From Rhizobium sp. ACO-34A (GTDB lineage Bacteria; Pseudomonadota; Alphaproteobacteria; Rhizobiales; Rhizobiaceae), in NCBI GenBank assembly GCA_002600635.1, contig CP021371.1:809001-873000 (forward strand): 64,000 nucleotides of DNA. The letters run 5' to 3'. This document shows positions 1 through 9,307 of the stretch, one piece after another. The position numbers and the translations under genes were made by a program. Each line of letters opens with the position of its first letter. Positions within the stretch are counted from its first letter, which is position 1. The notes beneath the pieces are model-generated. The model did not search any database. It was not told where the DNA came from and saw only the letters and a list, made by a program, of their open reading frames with translations.

Positions 1-859
1 GCTTCTCGGCGCGGGCCGTCAGCGTCACCTTGGAAAGATCCTGCAGGTCCATCGCCAGTTGCGCCGCCGTCGGATAACGACGCGCCGGATTGATCTCCAG
101 GCATCGCAGGATGACCTCCTGCAGCGCCTTGGGAATGTCCGGATTCAGCAGACGCGGTGGAATGGCGTCGCGCCACAGGCGTTTTTTCAGCCCCTTCATC
201 CGCTGCGGGTCGCCGAAGGGCCGTTTGCCGGTGGCGAGGAAATACATCAGCACCCCGAGGGCGAAGAGGTCGCTGCGGAAATCGCTTCTGACGCCGAGGA
301 TCTGTTCCGGCGCCATATAGGGTGCCGTGCCGTAGGGCAGGCGGAATTCCTCGTCCATCAGGTCGGGCAGCTGCAGATGCCGGGCAAGGCCGTAATCGAT
401 CAGAACGGCCTCGCCGGTATCGCGGAACATGATGTTCGACGGCTTGATGTCGAGATGCACCACGTTCTGCCGGTGCAGGTCCGCAAGCGCCGTGGCGATG
501 TGGTTGCCGAGAAGTGCAACTTCCTCCACGGCGCGGGGCAGGTCGTCGAGCAGGGGGTAGAGCGACTTTCCGGGCAGTTGCTCGAAGACGATATAGGGCT
601 GTACGGCGAAATCCCCGTTCGCGACGAAGCGGGGCACATGAATGCCGGAGAGACGCGGCATGATCATCTGTTCCATCTCGAAGCCGACGATCATCGCCGG
701 ATCGATGCCCTGGCCGAGCGCCGGCACCTTCATCAGCATAGGGAAATCGATGTCGGGCCGGGTGACTTCGAAGAGCCGCGCCATGCCGCCCTTGTGGGCA
801 AGCTCGCCGATGGTGAAGCCATCGATCACGCTGCCGCTTTCGAGATGCGCCTTTGCCAT
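1..859 (-). CDS. Serine/threonine protein kinase, partial (C-terminus outside window)
   Basis: Reading the minus strand from ATG at 859 gives an uninterrupted Hanks-type kinase that leaves the window at base 1. Visible landmarks are a degenerate glycine loop near residue 17 (IGELAHKGG), a VPALG segment with a possible ATP lysine (MKVP), the catalytic loop HLDIKPSN, a DYG magnesium motif in place of DFG, the activation-segment YMAPEQ, and the GVLMYFLATGKRPFG helix. Ser/Thr kinases of this kind phosphorylate proteins in the cytoplasm; the substrate is unknown. The start lies 2 bases after the stop of the metallophosphoesterase gene, so the two are almost certainly co-translated. What follows the kinase domain is not visible. 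The HLDIKPSN and APEQ motifs make the family assignment secure. Confidence 0.88.
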   Translation of the reverse strand, partial: MAKAHLESGSVIDGFTIGELAHKGGMARLFEVTRPDIDFPMLMKVPALGQGIDPAMIVGFEMEQMIMPRLSGIHVPRFVANGDFAVQPYIVFEQLPGKSLYPLLDDLPRAVEEVALLGNHIATALADLHRQNVVHLDIKPSNIMFRDTGEAVLIDYGLARHLQLPDLMDEEFRLPYGTAPYMAPEQILGVRSDFRSDLFALGVLMYFLATGKRPFGDPQRMKGLKKRLWRDAIPPRLLNPDIPKALQEVILRCLEINPARRYPTAAQLAMDLQDLSKVTLTARAEK

Positions 860-861
860 GT

Positions 862-1602
862 TCACCGCCCCCGGAACAGTCTGGCCGCCAGACTGTCGGG
901 CAGGCCCGCCGCTCGGATCTTGGCGGCGGCCGTTTCGATGTCATAGCCCACGCGATGAAATTCGAGTTCGCCCTTCCCGGTGTCAAGGATGCCGAATGCC
1001 GCGGCAGGGTTTCCGTCGCGTGGCTGTCCGACCGACCCCATGACCGCCAGCCAGCGTCGTTGGGAAAGAAGCGGTATGCCATTCGCCGATGTCGGGGTGA
1101 ATGCCGAAACCTTGTCGTGTGCGCCGAGGCAATAGAGCGCCGGGCGATGCAGGTGGCCGCAGAAAATCAGCCGTGCCCGACAGGAGACGAACTGTCGAAG
1201 CGCGTCATCCGTATCCGTCACATAGCTGAAACGGGCAGGGGTCGCCGCGTTGGAATGCACATAGAGGCAATCGCTCTCCTCGGCCTGCAGCGGCAGGCCG
1301 GCGAGAAAGGCGCGTTCGTCCGTGCCAAGCTGACCGCGTGTCCAGTCTATGGCAGCGGTCGCCGTCTCGTTCATGGAGATCGCCGGGTCGTCCAGCGCCT
1401 GATCGTGATTACCGCGTACGACGATGGCGCCGCCTTCGGCCAGTTCCATCGTCTTGCGGGTGCACCAGGCCGGATCGGCCCCGTAACCGACGATATCGCC
1501 GAGCACGATGTAACGCGCGGCTCCTTGCCGCATGGCAGCGTCGAGCACGGCTTCGTAGGCCTCGCGATTGGCGTGAATATCCGAAATCAAAGCGATCCGC
1601 AT
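862..1602 (-). CDS. Calcineurin-like metallophosphoesterase family protein
   Basis: A 246-residue protein beginning MRIALISDIHAN. Metal-ligand motifs of the calcineurin-like phosphoesterase fold appear in order: DIHAN (residues 8-12), GDIVGYG (about 36-42), GNHDQ (about 64-68), and a late CGHLHRP (about 147-153). Length and motif spacing fit the YfcE/MJ0936-like group of dinuclear metal phosphatases or phosphodiesterases. The gene is followed after 2 bases by the Ser/Thr kinase start, so the pair forms one operon. Whether it dephosphorylates kinase targets or acts on an unrelated nucleotide or phospho-metabolite cannot be seen. No signal peptide, so probably cytoplasmic. Confidence 0.88.
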   Translation of the reverse strand: MRIALISDIHANREAYEAVLDAAMRQGAARYIVLGDIVGYGADPAWCTRKTMELAEGGAIVVRGNHDQALDDPAISMNETATAAIDWTRGQLGTDERAFLAGLPLQAEESDCLYVHSNAATPARFSYVTDTDDALRQFVSCRARLIFCGHLHRPALYCLGAHDKVSAFTPTSANGIPLLSQRRWLAVMGSVGQPRDGNPAAAFGILDTGKGELEFHRVGYDIETAAAKIRAAGLPDSLAARLFRGR

Positions 1603-1710
1603 GGCCCCTCCCTGGCGACGAATGCTCGGAGCGCCAATCTAGGTGGCTTTTGCAGGGGATGCTATTGGCCGGAAGGAGGGTGCGTTAGCAACGCTCGGCC
1701 GGTCAGGCTT

Positions 1711-2016
1711 TCAGGCGGGATACAAGACCTGCTTTTCGCTTGTCGCTACCTTATTTTCGCGCTGCGATCTTTCCGACGGTTCAGAGCCTGAGGCATGCAG
1801 ATCCTCCAGCCGCGTCTTGATGGCCAGCGCGTAGATCGTCTGGAGGATGTTGCGGTCGGCAAGATGCGGGTCGGTCAGTGCCAGAAGTGCCGCGCGAACC
1901 AGCTTCTTATTGTTCACCTGCGGGCAGCGGCCCTGCACATAGGCATAGAGTGCCGCGTCGACCAACCCGGTGGCAGCACCGTCGACCAGAGCCTCGTAGA
2001 TTTTCCGCTTTGCCAA
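1711..2016 (-). CDS. Conserved hypothetical protein, 101 aa, TTG start
   Basis: Small protein beginning MAKRKIYEALVDGAATGLVD. I choose the TTG at 2016 because GGAG lies 7 bases upstream on the minus strand and there is no in-frame ATG near it. The body is a predicted helical unit rich in Ala and Leu, followed by a polar tail with Ser, Glu and Arg (about residues 75-101). I recognise no domain. It ends about 110 bases upstream of the phosphoesterase start on the same strand, so it could be the first gene of that transcription unit. Confidence 0.6.
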   Translation of the reverse strand: MAKRKIYEALVDGAATGLVDAALYAYVQGRCPQVNNKKLVRAALLALTDPHLADRNILQTIYALAIKTRLEDLHASGSEPSERSQRENKVATSEKQVLYPA

Positions 2017-2259
2017 TTCATTTCTCCATCCCGTTGCGCCGCGCCCGCCCCGCGAAGCAGTGGGACACCATAGCCGTCACAAAACTGTCACGCAACGAAC
2101 CTCATCCTGCACCTGCGAAATGAGGTGCGCGGGGCGTCATCGCTGCGTCAAACAGCCGAAGTAGCGTGATGATCTGTCCGTTTGCGCTCTGCGGCATTCG
2201 CCCCTCTGGCGAAGTCGCGAGGGCTGTGGGACGCTGATTAATGGCAGGTGGAGAACAGC

Positions 2260-3747
2260 ATGAATACGCCGCAATTGCATGTGCCCGAAAGGCCGGTCGA
2301 CGCTCTTCTCGGTGAAGTCGTTGCCCTGCGGGCCGAGATTCTCGAGGCTTCGGCGGCGATGATCGAGAGGTTCGGCTCCGATGTGGTCGAGGCCGATCCC
2401 GCGCTCGCCAACCTCGCGCACTATCTCGCCCTTCGGCATCATGACCTTCGGCCGCTGCAGCGGCGGCTGATGTGTCTCGGTCTTTCTTCGCTCGGGCGGC
2501 TGGAAAGCCGCGTTCTCCCGACGCTTGACGCGGTGATCGCTGCGCTTGGCGCACTTGCCGGCGGTGATGGTCTGGCCTCGATGCCTTCGGAATCCGATTT
2601 CTTCATCGGTGAAGTCCGCCTCTCCGAAGCCGCGACCGATCTGCTGGGGCCGGCTCATCTCCACCGTCGCACCCGCATCATGGTGACCCTGCCAAGCGAA
2701 GCGGCGGAGAAACCCGATTTCCTGCTCGATCTTGCGAAGGCCGGTATGGATGTGGCGCGCATCAACTGTGCCCATGACGGCCCCGAAGCCTGGCGTTCCA
2801 TGGCCGCGCATGTACGCGCCGCGGGCAAGGCCGTCGGCCGCGACATCGCCGTGTTGATGGATATCGCCGGCCCGAAGATCCGCACCGCCGAAGTCCAGTT
2901 GCCGGAAAAGAAGGCGCGGCTTGCGGCCGGCGACAGGGTACGCCTCGTCGCCTCGGGAGAGCCGCGCGTCTGCGATCGGGTGAAGTTTTCCGCCGGCGTT
3001 TCGCTGCCGGAAATGGTCACCCGTCTCTCGGTCGGCGACCGCGTGCGTTACGACGACGGCAAGCTGGAAGCCGTGGTCGAGAGCACACAGCCCGGAGAGG
3101 CGGTCATTCTCGTGCAGAAGACCAAGGCTGGCGGCACGAAGCTGAAGCCGGAAAAGGGCATTAATCTGCCCGATACCTCGCTCGGTCTGTCGCCGCTCAC
3201 CGCCAAGGACGAGACGGATCTCGCGACCGTCATCGAATGCGGCGATATCATCGGCTACTCCTTCGTCAGCAGGCCGGAAGACATCGATTTGCTCGATGCG
3301 GTTCTGGCGCGCTACGGAGCGGTGGATCGCCACCTCGGCCTGACCGCCAAGATCGAACAGCCGGATGCCGTCCGCAACCTCCCCACGCTGATTGCCCGCG
3401 CCCGGCAGCGCGGTCCCTTCGGCATCATGATCGCACGCGGTGACCTCGCAGCCGAAATCGGGTTCGAACGTCTTGCCGAGATGCAGGAGGAGATCCTGTG
3501 GATCTGCGAGGCGGCTTCCGTGCCGGCCATATGGGCGACGCAGGTTCTGGAGGATCTCGTGCGAGAAGGCATTCCGACGCGCGGGGAAATGACCGATGCG
3601 GCCATGGCCGCACGCGCCGAATGCGTCATGCTGAACAAGGGCCCGGCCGTCGGTCAGGCCGTCGAACTGCTCGATCGTCTCCTGTCGCGTATGGACGAGC
3701 ATATGCAGAAGAAGACACCGACGCTGAGGGCGCTGAAGTCCTGGTGA
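2260..3747 (+). CDS. Pyruvate kinase-like protein with N-terminal extension
   Basis: About 495 residues from ATG at 2260, chosen over the in-frame GTG at 2248 because GGAG sits 6 bases before it. Residues 1-125 are a helical region not found in classical pyruvate kinase. The rest is a pyruvate kinase barrel: RTRIMVTLP, ARINCAHDG (normally NFSHG), MDIAGPKIRT (normally LDTKGPEIRT), the lid domain, LTAKIEQPDAV with the catalytic-type lysine, IARGDLAAEIG, and ATQVLEDLV with PTRGEMTDAA. The usual MLSGETA segment is replaced by MLNKGPA and the C-terminal allosteric domain is absent. It belongs to the PK superfamily, but it may be a divergent paralogue rather than the housekeeping enzyme. Confidence 0.85.
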   Translation: MNTPQLHVPERPVDALLGEVVALRAEILEASAAMIERFGSDVVEADPALANLAHYLALRHHDLRPLQRRLMCLGLSSLGRLESRVLPTLDAVIAALGALAGGDGLASMPSESDFFIGEVRLSEAATDLLGPAHLHRRTRIMVTLPSEAAEKPDFLLDLAKAGMDVARINCAHDGPEAWRSMAAHVRAAGKAVGRDIAVLMDIAGPKIRTAEVQLPEKKARLAAGDRVRLVASGEPRVCDRVKFSAGVSLPEMVTRLSVGDRVRYDDGKLEAVVESTQPGEAVILVQKTKAGGTKLKPEKGINLPDTSLGLSPLTAKDETDLATVIECGDIIGYSFVSRPEDIDLLDAVLARYGAVDRHLGLTAKIEQPDAVRNLPTLIARARQRGPFGIMIARGDLAAEIGFERLAEMQEEILWICEAASVPAIWATQVLEDLVREGIPTRGEMTDAAMAARAECVMLNKGPAVGQAVELLDRLLSRMDEHMQKKTPTLRALKSW

Positions 3748-3783
3748 TTTCGCCGCCGCAGCTCGTGGCAGGCGGCCAGCCGC

Positions 3784-6700
3784 CTATTCGGCCGCCGTCT
3801 GCTTCATCGCGGAAACCTGTGTGATGAAGGCGCGAAGGGCGGCCGGACGCACCGGCTTGTGCTGCAGGGCGATGTGCTGCCTTTCTGCTTCCGCCCGCAC
3901 TTCGAGCGTGCGGTCGGCGGTCAACAGCAGGGCCGGAACATCCCGCTCATAGAGCGCGCGCAGCCGAAGGATCGCCCCGATGCCGCTGCCGTCGCCCAGA
4001 TGATAATCGGCGATGATCAGATCCGGCGGCTCCTTGCTGGCCGCGACGATCGTATCGAGTTCCTCGATCGAACCGGCGCACTGGACATCGCAGCCCCAGC
4101 CGGAAATGAGAAGCTGCATGCCTTCGAGGATCTTCGGCTCGTTGTCGATGCAGAGGATCTTAAGGCCGCGCAGCGGCTGGGCTCCCTTGTCTTGCCTTGC
4201 CAGTTCGGCCACGCTGCCGCCCATCGGTACCGACTGGTCGAGCGGCATGAGGACCCGGAAGGTCGTGCCCTTGCCCTGCTTGGACGAGAGCTGCACCGGA
4301 TGATTGAGCACGCGCGCGATGCGGTCGACGATGGAAAGGCCAAGACCAAGGCCAGAGGCCGTGCGCATGCCTTCTTCCAGTCGCGCGAATTCCTTGAAGA
4401 CGGTGCGGAACTTCGATGACGGAATGCCGATGCCGGAATCCATCACCTGGATCGCCACTTCCTTGCCCTGCCGTCTTGCGCCGACGAGCACCCGTCCCGA
4501 AGGCGTGTACTTGATGGCGTTGGAAACGAGGTTCTGCACCAGCCGGCGCAGCAGGTTCGGGTCGGAGCGCACCCTGAGCGAGGTCGGCATGACGATCAGC
4601 TTCAGGTTCTTCTCGCGCGCCATCGGCGCGAAGTCTGTCTCGATGCGTTCCAGAAGGTCGTGAAGCGCCACGGAGGCAAGGCGTGGCTTCATCGCGCCGG
4701 TGTCGAGCCGCGAGATATCGAGCACGGCGCCGAGGATGATCTCGACGGATTCCAGTGCTGAATCGATATTGCGCACGAGAGGACTGTTCTCGCTGTCCCC
4801 GAGCCTTTCGACCAGCGAGGAGGAGTAGAGACGCGCGGCATTGAGCGGCTGGAGAATGTCGTGGCCTGCCGCCGCGAAGAAGCGCGTCTTGCCGATATTG
4901 GCTTCGTCGGCGGCAGCGCGCGCTTCGGCGAGCGCGTGGTTCACCCGGGTCAGTTCCGCGGTGCGCTCGCTCACGCGTTGCTCCAGCGTCTCGTTCGCCT
5001 GCTTCAGCGCCTTGTCGGCCGCCACCTGGCTGCTGATATCGGTGAAGGTCGCGACGATGCCCTTGTCCGGCATGGCGTTGCAGCGAACTTCGATGATCCG
5101 CTCGCCGCCTGCGGTAACGAGCTGGAACGGCTTGTCGAATTGCTGGAAGCGCCGCACCAGCGGCGCCTGTTCACCCGCGGAGACATCACCTCGATCCGCC
5201 AGGATCGCCACGATATCGGTGAGGGGATAGCCGACCTGTCCCACATGCTCGGGCAGGTCGAGCAGGCTGCGAAAGCGCCGGTTCCAGATGGTCAGCCGGC
5301 TGCTCGCGTCGAACACGGCGATGCCTTGTTCCATCTGCGAAAGCGCCGTCTGCAGCATGTCCTGATTGTACTGCAGCGCTTCGCTGGCCTGATCGAGCAG
5401 CCAGGCCGTATCGGCGGACGTATCCTCCGCCTTCTGCAGGATCAGCGACAGGACGAGACGCGCGGAGGACGAGCCGATGGCGCTGCCGAGCAACTGTTCC
5501 GAAAAGTGGATGAAGGCCATGTCGGCGGGGCTGTCGTCATCCAGCCGTCGGCCGACCGTTTGCTCATAGCTGCGGAACGACCGTTGCATGCGCTCGTCGC
5601 CGAGATAGCGGGTAATGGCTGCCTTGAGATCGCCGACGGAAACCCGCGTCTTCCAGCCTCGCGTTGCAAACTGTGTCCGCGGATGACGCTTGACGAAAAT
5701 GCCGGACTGGATGCGCTCCACCGGCCGCGGATTGCGGCTGAGCGTGCCGGCGATGAAGGCGGCGGTGTTGACCAGCAGGCTGAGCAGCGTGCCGTTGACC
5801 AGCGGGTCGGCTTCTGCTCCGGTGAATATGCCGATCCCGGGAAAGAGGAAGCTCAGGATCGAGGCGGCGATGTGGCTGTTGTCCTCGGCGCCGAAGCTCG
5901 GAAGGAACAGCAGGTAGGCCCAGACGAAGAAACCGGAGCTGAGACCCGCAATCGCGCCGCGGGCATTGGCGCGCCGCCAGAGAAGCCCGCCGAACAGCGA
6001 CGGCGCAATCTGGGCGATGGCTGCAAAGGCAAGAAGCCCGATGGAGGCGAGGCCGGTCGTGTTGTCGGCCGAGCGGTAATAGACATAACCGAGCAGCATG
6101 ACGCCGAAGATGGCGGTGCGGCGGATATGCAGCAGTGTCTTGGCAAAATCCGCCCGGTGGCTCGGCCTGCCGAGAAGTTTCTGCCTCAGGAAGATCGGCA
6201 GCACCATGTCGTTCGACACCATGATGGCGAGCGCTACCGATGCGACGATGACCATTGCGGTCGCGGCCGAAAAGCCGCCAAGGAAGGTAATCAGCGAGAC
6301 GAAGCGCATCTCATGGGTGAGCGGCAGCGAAAGCACGTAAAGGTCGGCATTACCGGTGCCGCCGAACTGCATGATGCCGCCCATGGCGGCGGGCAGCACG
6401 AAGATGTTGATGGCCACCAGATAGAGTGGCATCAGGATTGCGGCGAGCTTCAGTTCCCGGGCCGTCCGGTTTTCGACCACGGTCACATGGAACTGGCGTG
6501 GCAGCATGACGATCGCGAAGGCCGATAGCGCGATCAGCAGGATCCAGCGGCCGGGCGGGGTGTGGTGCGTCAGCGCCGCCATCACGGCCTGGTTTTCGAC
6601 CGCCCGCTGCCAGAGATCCGAGGGGCCGTCGAACAGGAAGAAGACGACATAGATGCCGAGCGTCCAGAAGGCGACCAGCTTGACGACCGATTCCCAGGCA

Positions 6701-7293
6701 ATGGCGAGGATCAACCCGTCCTGATGTTCCGTCGCATCCGTGTGGCGGGTGCCGAAGACGACCGCAAAGCAGGCGAGCAGGAAGGCGACGATCAGCGGAA
6801 GATCGACGAAATAGAGATTGCCGGTGCCGATGCCGTATTCGGTCGGGTCCACCATGGCCGTGACCGAATTGGAAACAGCCTTCAGTTGCAGGGCGATGTA
6901 GGGGATCGTGCCGACGAGGCAGATCATCGTGACCAGCATGCCGACGATCGGGTTCTTCCCATATCGCGCCGCGATGAAGTCGGCGCCGGACGTCAGTTTC
7001 TCCGCCTTGGCAAGCTCGATGATGCGTCGCAGGATCGGCATGCCGATGGTGAACATCAGGATGGGCCCGATGTAGATGGCGGTAAATTCCAGCCCGCGTT
7101 CGGCTGCCAGCCCCACCCCGCCGAAATAGGTCCAGGAGGTGCAGTAAACGGCGAGGCTGAGCGCATAGACCACCGGCCGGCCGTTGCCGGGGACGCCGTA
7201 GACACGGCTTTTCCTGTCGCCGTAGCTGGCCACCGCAAAGAGCAGCAGCAGATAGGCGAAGGCCGATGCGAAGATAACCCAACCCGGGAGCAC
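3784..7293 (-). CDS. Hybrid sensor histidine kinase/response regulator with sodium:solute symporter-type N-terminus
   Basis: A 1169-residue protein starting at GTG 7293 behind a strong AGGAGG. Residues 1 to about 500 form a dozen or more membrane helices of the sodium:solute symporter (SSF) family, starting ASAFAYLLLLFAVASYGDRK. A PAS-like domain follows (EQGIAVFDASSRLTIWNRRF, about 660-760), then a coiled coil (about 785-825), a HisKA domain with phospho-acceptor His in AAAGHDILQPLNAARL, a HATPase domain (NLVSNAIKYTPSG, DSGIGIP, GLGLGLSIV), and a C-terminal receiver whose acceptor Asp is in DLIIADYHLGDG. The architecture matches the CrbS/NahK-like kinases of proteobacteria, in which a transporter-like domain may sense or carry a small organic solute. 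No dedicated response-regulator gene lies beside it. Confidence 0.92.
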   Translation of the reverse strand: MLPGWVIFASAFAYLLLLFAVASYGDRKSRVYGVPGNGRPVVYALSLAVYCTSWTYFGGVGLAAERGLEFTAIYIGPILMFTIGMPILRRIIELAKAEKLTSGADFIAARYGKNPIVGMLVTMICLVGTIPYIALQLKAVSNSVTAMVDPTEYGIGTGNLYFVDLPLIVAFLLACFAVVFGTRHTDATEHQDGLILAIAWESVVKLVAFWTLGIYVVFFLFDGPSDLWQRAVENQAVMAALTHHTPPGRWILLIALSAFAIVMLPRQFHVTVVENRTARELKLAAILMPLYLVAINIFVLPAAMGGIMQFGGTGNADLYVLSLPLTHEMRFVSLITFLGGFSAATAMVIVASVALAIMVSNDMVLPIFLRQKLLGRPSHRADFAKTLLHIRRTAIFGVMLLGYVYYRSADNTTGLASIGLLAFAAIAQIAPSLFGGLLWRRANARGAIAGLSSGFFVWAYLLFLPSFGAEDNSHIAASILSFLFPGIGIFTGAEADPLVNGTLLSLLVNTAAFIAGTLSRNPRPVERIQSGIFVKRHPRTQFATRGWKTRVSVGDLKAAITRYLGDERMQRSFRSYEQTVGRRLDDDSPADMAFIHFSEQLLGSAIGSSSARLVLSLILQKAEDTSADTAWLLDQASEALQYNQDMLQTALSQMEQGIAVFDASSRLTIWNRRFRSLLDLPEHVGQVGYPLTDIVAILADRGDVSAGEQAPLVRRFQQFDKPFQLVTAGGERIIEVRCNAMPDKGIVATFTDISSQVAADKALKQANETLEQRVSERTAELTRVNHALAEARAAADEANIGKTRFFAAAGHDILQPLNAARLYSSSLVERLGDSENSPLVRNIDSALESVEIILGAVLDISRLDTGAMKPRLASVALHDLLERIETDFAPMAREKNLKLIVMPTSLRVRSDPNLLRRLVQNLVSNAIKYTPSGRVLVGARRQGKEVAIQVMDSGIGIPSSKFRTVFKEFARLEEGMRTASGLGLGLSIVDRIARVLNHPVQLSSKQGKGTTFRVLMPLDQSVPMGGSVAELARQDKGAQPLRGLKILCIDNEPKILEGMQLLISGWGCDVQCAGSIEELDTIVAASKEPPDLIIADYHLGDGSGIGAILRLRALYERDVPALLLTADRTLEVRAEAERQHIALQHKPVRPAALRAFITQVSAMKQTAAE

Positions 7294-7510
7294 GCTTCCT
7301 CCTCATGAACGGCGCGCCAGAACTGCAAATGACTGTACGGGAAGTCCCCTTCATTTGAAATCGCTTGTGGATTGACATTAAGTCGAAGGCATCCGGCCCG
7401 CGAAGGCGGATTCAGTGTTTGCGAATGATCAAAACTTGATTAACCATGGAACATGGCGGGGCGTTCGTGGCGGCGAACGTGTATCGCGGTCATTTAAAAG
7501 GAGAAGGGTA

Positions 7511-7936
7511 ATGCTGAACGAGTTCAAGACATTCATTGCACGTGGCAATGTCATGGATCTCGCAGTCGGCGTCATCATCGGTGGCGCGTTTGGTCTGATC
7601 GTCAATTCACTGGTTCAGGATATCGTCATGCCGATCGTCGGGGTCATCTTCGGCGGCTTCGATTTCTCCAACTACTTCCTGCCCCTGAGCTCGAAGGTGA
7701 CGGCGACATCGCTCGCCGCCGCCCGCGAACAGGGGGCTGTTTTCGCCTACGGCAACTTCATCACCGTGGTGATCAACTTCATGATCCTCGCATGGATCAT
7801 TTTCCTCATGGTCAAGGGTGTCAACACGCTCAGGGCCTCGCTTGAAAAGCAGGAAAAGAAGGTTGCCGAAGAGGCTCCTCCGGCGGCCGATATCCAGCTT
7901 CTGACGGAAATCCGCGACCTGCTGAAGACCCGTTGA
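7511..7936 (+). CDS. mscL: Large-conductance mechanosensitive channel MscL
   Basis: A 141-residue inner-membrane channel that opens under extreme tension to release solutes during osmotic downshock. It begins [20 protein letters not shown], the family N-terminus, followed by TM1 ([22 protein letters not shown]), a periplasmic loop, TM2 (about 85-108, [18 protein letters not shown]) and a charged C-terminal helical bundle. ATG at 7511 is chosen because AGGAGAAGG precedes it and the product then has the normal family length; an in-frame start 96 bases upstream would add unrelated residues. It is monocistronic and followed by a clear terminator. Confidence 0.97.
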   Translation: MLNEFKTFIARGNVMDLAVGVIIGGAFGLIVNSLVQDIVMPIVGVIFGGFDFSNYFLPLSSKVTATSLAAAREQGAVFAYGNFITVVINFMILAWIIFLMVKGVNTLRASLEKQEKKVAEEAPPAADIQLLTEIRDLLKTR

Positions 7937-7957
7937 TCGCATTCTCATGCAATTCAG

Positions 7958-7985
7958 AGACCGCGGCAAAGTCCGCGGTCTTTTT
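7958..7985 (+). terminator. Rho-independent terminator after mscL
   Basis: A 9-bp perfect stem (AGACCGCGG at 7958-7966 with CCGCGGTCT at 7973-7981), a 6-base loop and a T run at 7981-7985. It begins 22 bases after the mscL stop. Confidence 0.9.
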
Positions 7986-8089
7986 CATTCATCACTGAAA
8001 TCGATTTTGCGCTCACCGAATGTCATGGGATTTTCCCTACGCGATGGGGTAGAGCTCTTGAACATCGGCAAGTTTCAAAGGGGCTCTGC

Positions 8090-9259
8090 ATGTCGCTCGT
8101 CAAGGATCTCAGCCCGCGCGCTCTGGCCGCGCCGGAAAGCGGGATCGTCGAAATCATCAACTACGCCCGCGGGCGTGACGGCCTGTTGCCGCTCTGGGCA
8201 GGCGAGGGCGATCTTCCCAGTCCGGATTTCATCAATCGCGCCGCAAGCGATGCGCTTCTCGCCGGCGAGACCTTCTACACCTGGCAGCGCGGCATCCCCG
8301 AATTGCGCGAGGCGTTGTCACGCTACTACGCCCGGCATTTCGGCGTGGAACTGCCGCCGGAGCATTTCTATGTGACCGGCTCGGGCATGCAGTCGATTGC
8401 GCTCTGCGTTCAGGCTCTGACGCAGCCGGGCGACGAGATGATCTACCTGTCTCCGGCCTGGCCCAACATCATCTCGGCCATCGAGATTGCCGGCGGCCGC
8501 GCCGTCGGTCTGCCGCTGACCTTTGCCGCGGGCCGCTGGTCGCTCGACATGAATGCGCTCGAAGCGGCAGTTACGCCGAAGACGCGGGCGCTCTTCATCA
8601 ATACGCCATCCAATCCGACCGGCTGGACGGCAAGCCGCGAAGATCTCGCTGCCATCCTGGCGCTCGCACGCCGCCATGATCTCTGGATCCTCGCCGACGA
8701 GATTTACGCGCTCTACTATTACGGTGCAGGCCCGCGTGCAGCCTCTTTCCTCGATGTCATGGAGCCGGGTGACCGTGTCCTGTTCGCCAATTCCTTCTCG
8801 AAGAACTGGTCGATGACCGGCTGGCGTGTCGGCTGGATCGTTGCGCCCCCGGAAACCGGGCAGGTCTTCGAAAACCTGATCCAGTATTCGACCTCGGGCG
8901 TCGCGCAGTTCATGCAGCGAGGCGCTGTCGCGGCTCTCGATCATGGTGACGGCTTCGTGCGCGAGAATTTCGAGCGCGCTGCAAAGTCGCGAGATCTTCT
9001 CTGCGATGCCCTTATCGCGACCAACCGCGTCGAGACGCTGAAGCCGGAAGGTGCACTCTATGCCTTCCTCAAGATCGACGGCATCACCGATAGCCGTCAG
9101 GCCGCCCTCGATATCGTCGATCGTACCGGTGTCGCCCTGGCCCCCGGCTCGGCCTTCGGCAAGGGAGGAGAAAGCTTCCTGCGTGCCTGCTTCCTGCGGG
9201 ATCCGTGTCAGATCGAGGAAGCGGCGGATCGCCTTTGCCGCTACGTTCTTTCTCTCTGA
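8090..9259 (+). CDS. PLP-dependent class I/II aminotransferase
   Basis: A 389-residue fold-type I aminotransferase. The SNPTGW motif (about 169-174), DEIYALYYY (about 203-211, Asp contacting the pyridine nitrogen) and the Schiff-base lysine in SFSKNWSMTGWRVGW (about 236-250) are all present; a late arginine for substrate carboxylate binding is in ACFLRDP. Start ATG 8090 is preceded by AAAGGGG. The substrate amino acid cannot be read from the sequence; relatives are annotated as aspartate or general aminotransferases. It stands alone between the mscL terminator and the galE promoter region. Confidence 0.92.
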   Translation: MSLVKDLSPRALAAPESGIVEIINYARGRDGLLPLWAGEGDLPSPDFINRAASDALLAGETFYTWQRGIPELREALSRYYARHFGVELPPEHFYVTGSGMQSIALCVQALTQPGDEMIYLSPAWPNIISAIEIAGGRAVGLPLTFAAGRWSLDMNALEAAVTPKTRALFINTPSNPTGWTASREDLAAILALARRHDLWILADEIYALYYYGAGPRAASFLDVMEPGDRVLFANSFSKNWSMTGWRVGWIVAPPETGQVFENLIQYSTSGVAQFMQRGAVAALDHGDGFVRENFERAAKSRDLLCDALIATNRVETLKPEGALYAFLKIDGITDSRQAALDIVDRTGVALAPGSAFGKGGESFLRACFLRDPCQIEEAADRLCRYVLSL

Positions 9260-9307
9260 ACAGCGCTGACGGAGCGTGCGGAAATGCATGCTCTGTCAGA
9301 TCGATAA

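Noticed and set aside
59..946. Plus-strand open frame of 295 codons
   Set aside because: It is antisense to the Ser/Thr kinase, whose catalytic motifs are clear on the minus strand; the plus translation is Arg/His-rich with no domain.
4861..6528. Plus-strand open frame of 555 codons
   Set aside because: Antisense shadow of the hybrid histidine kinase; high-GC codon bias opens the opposite strand.
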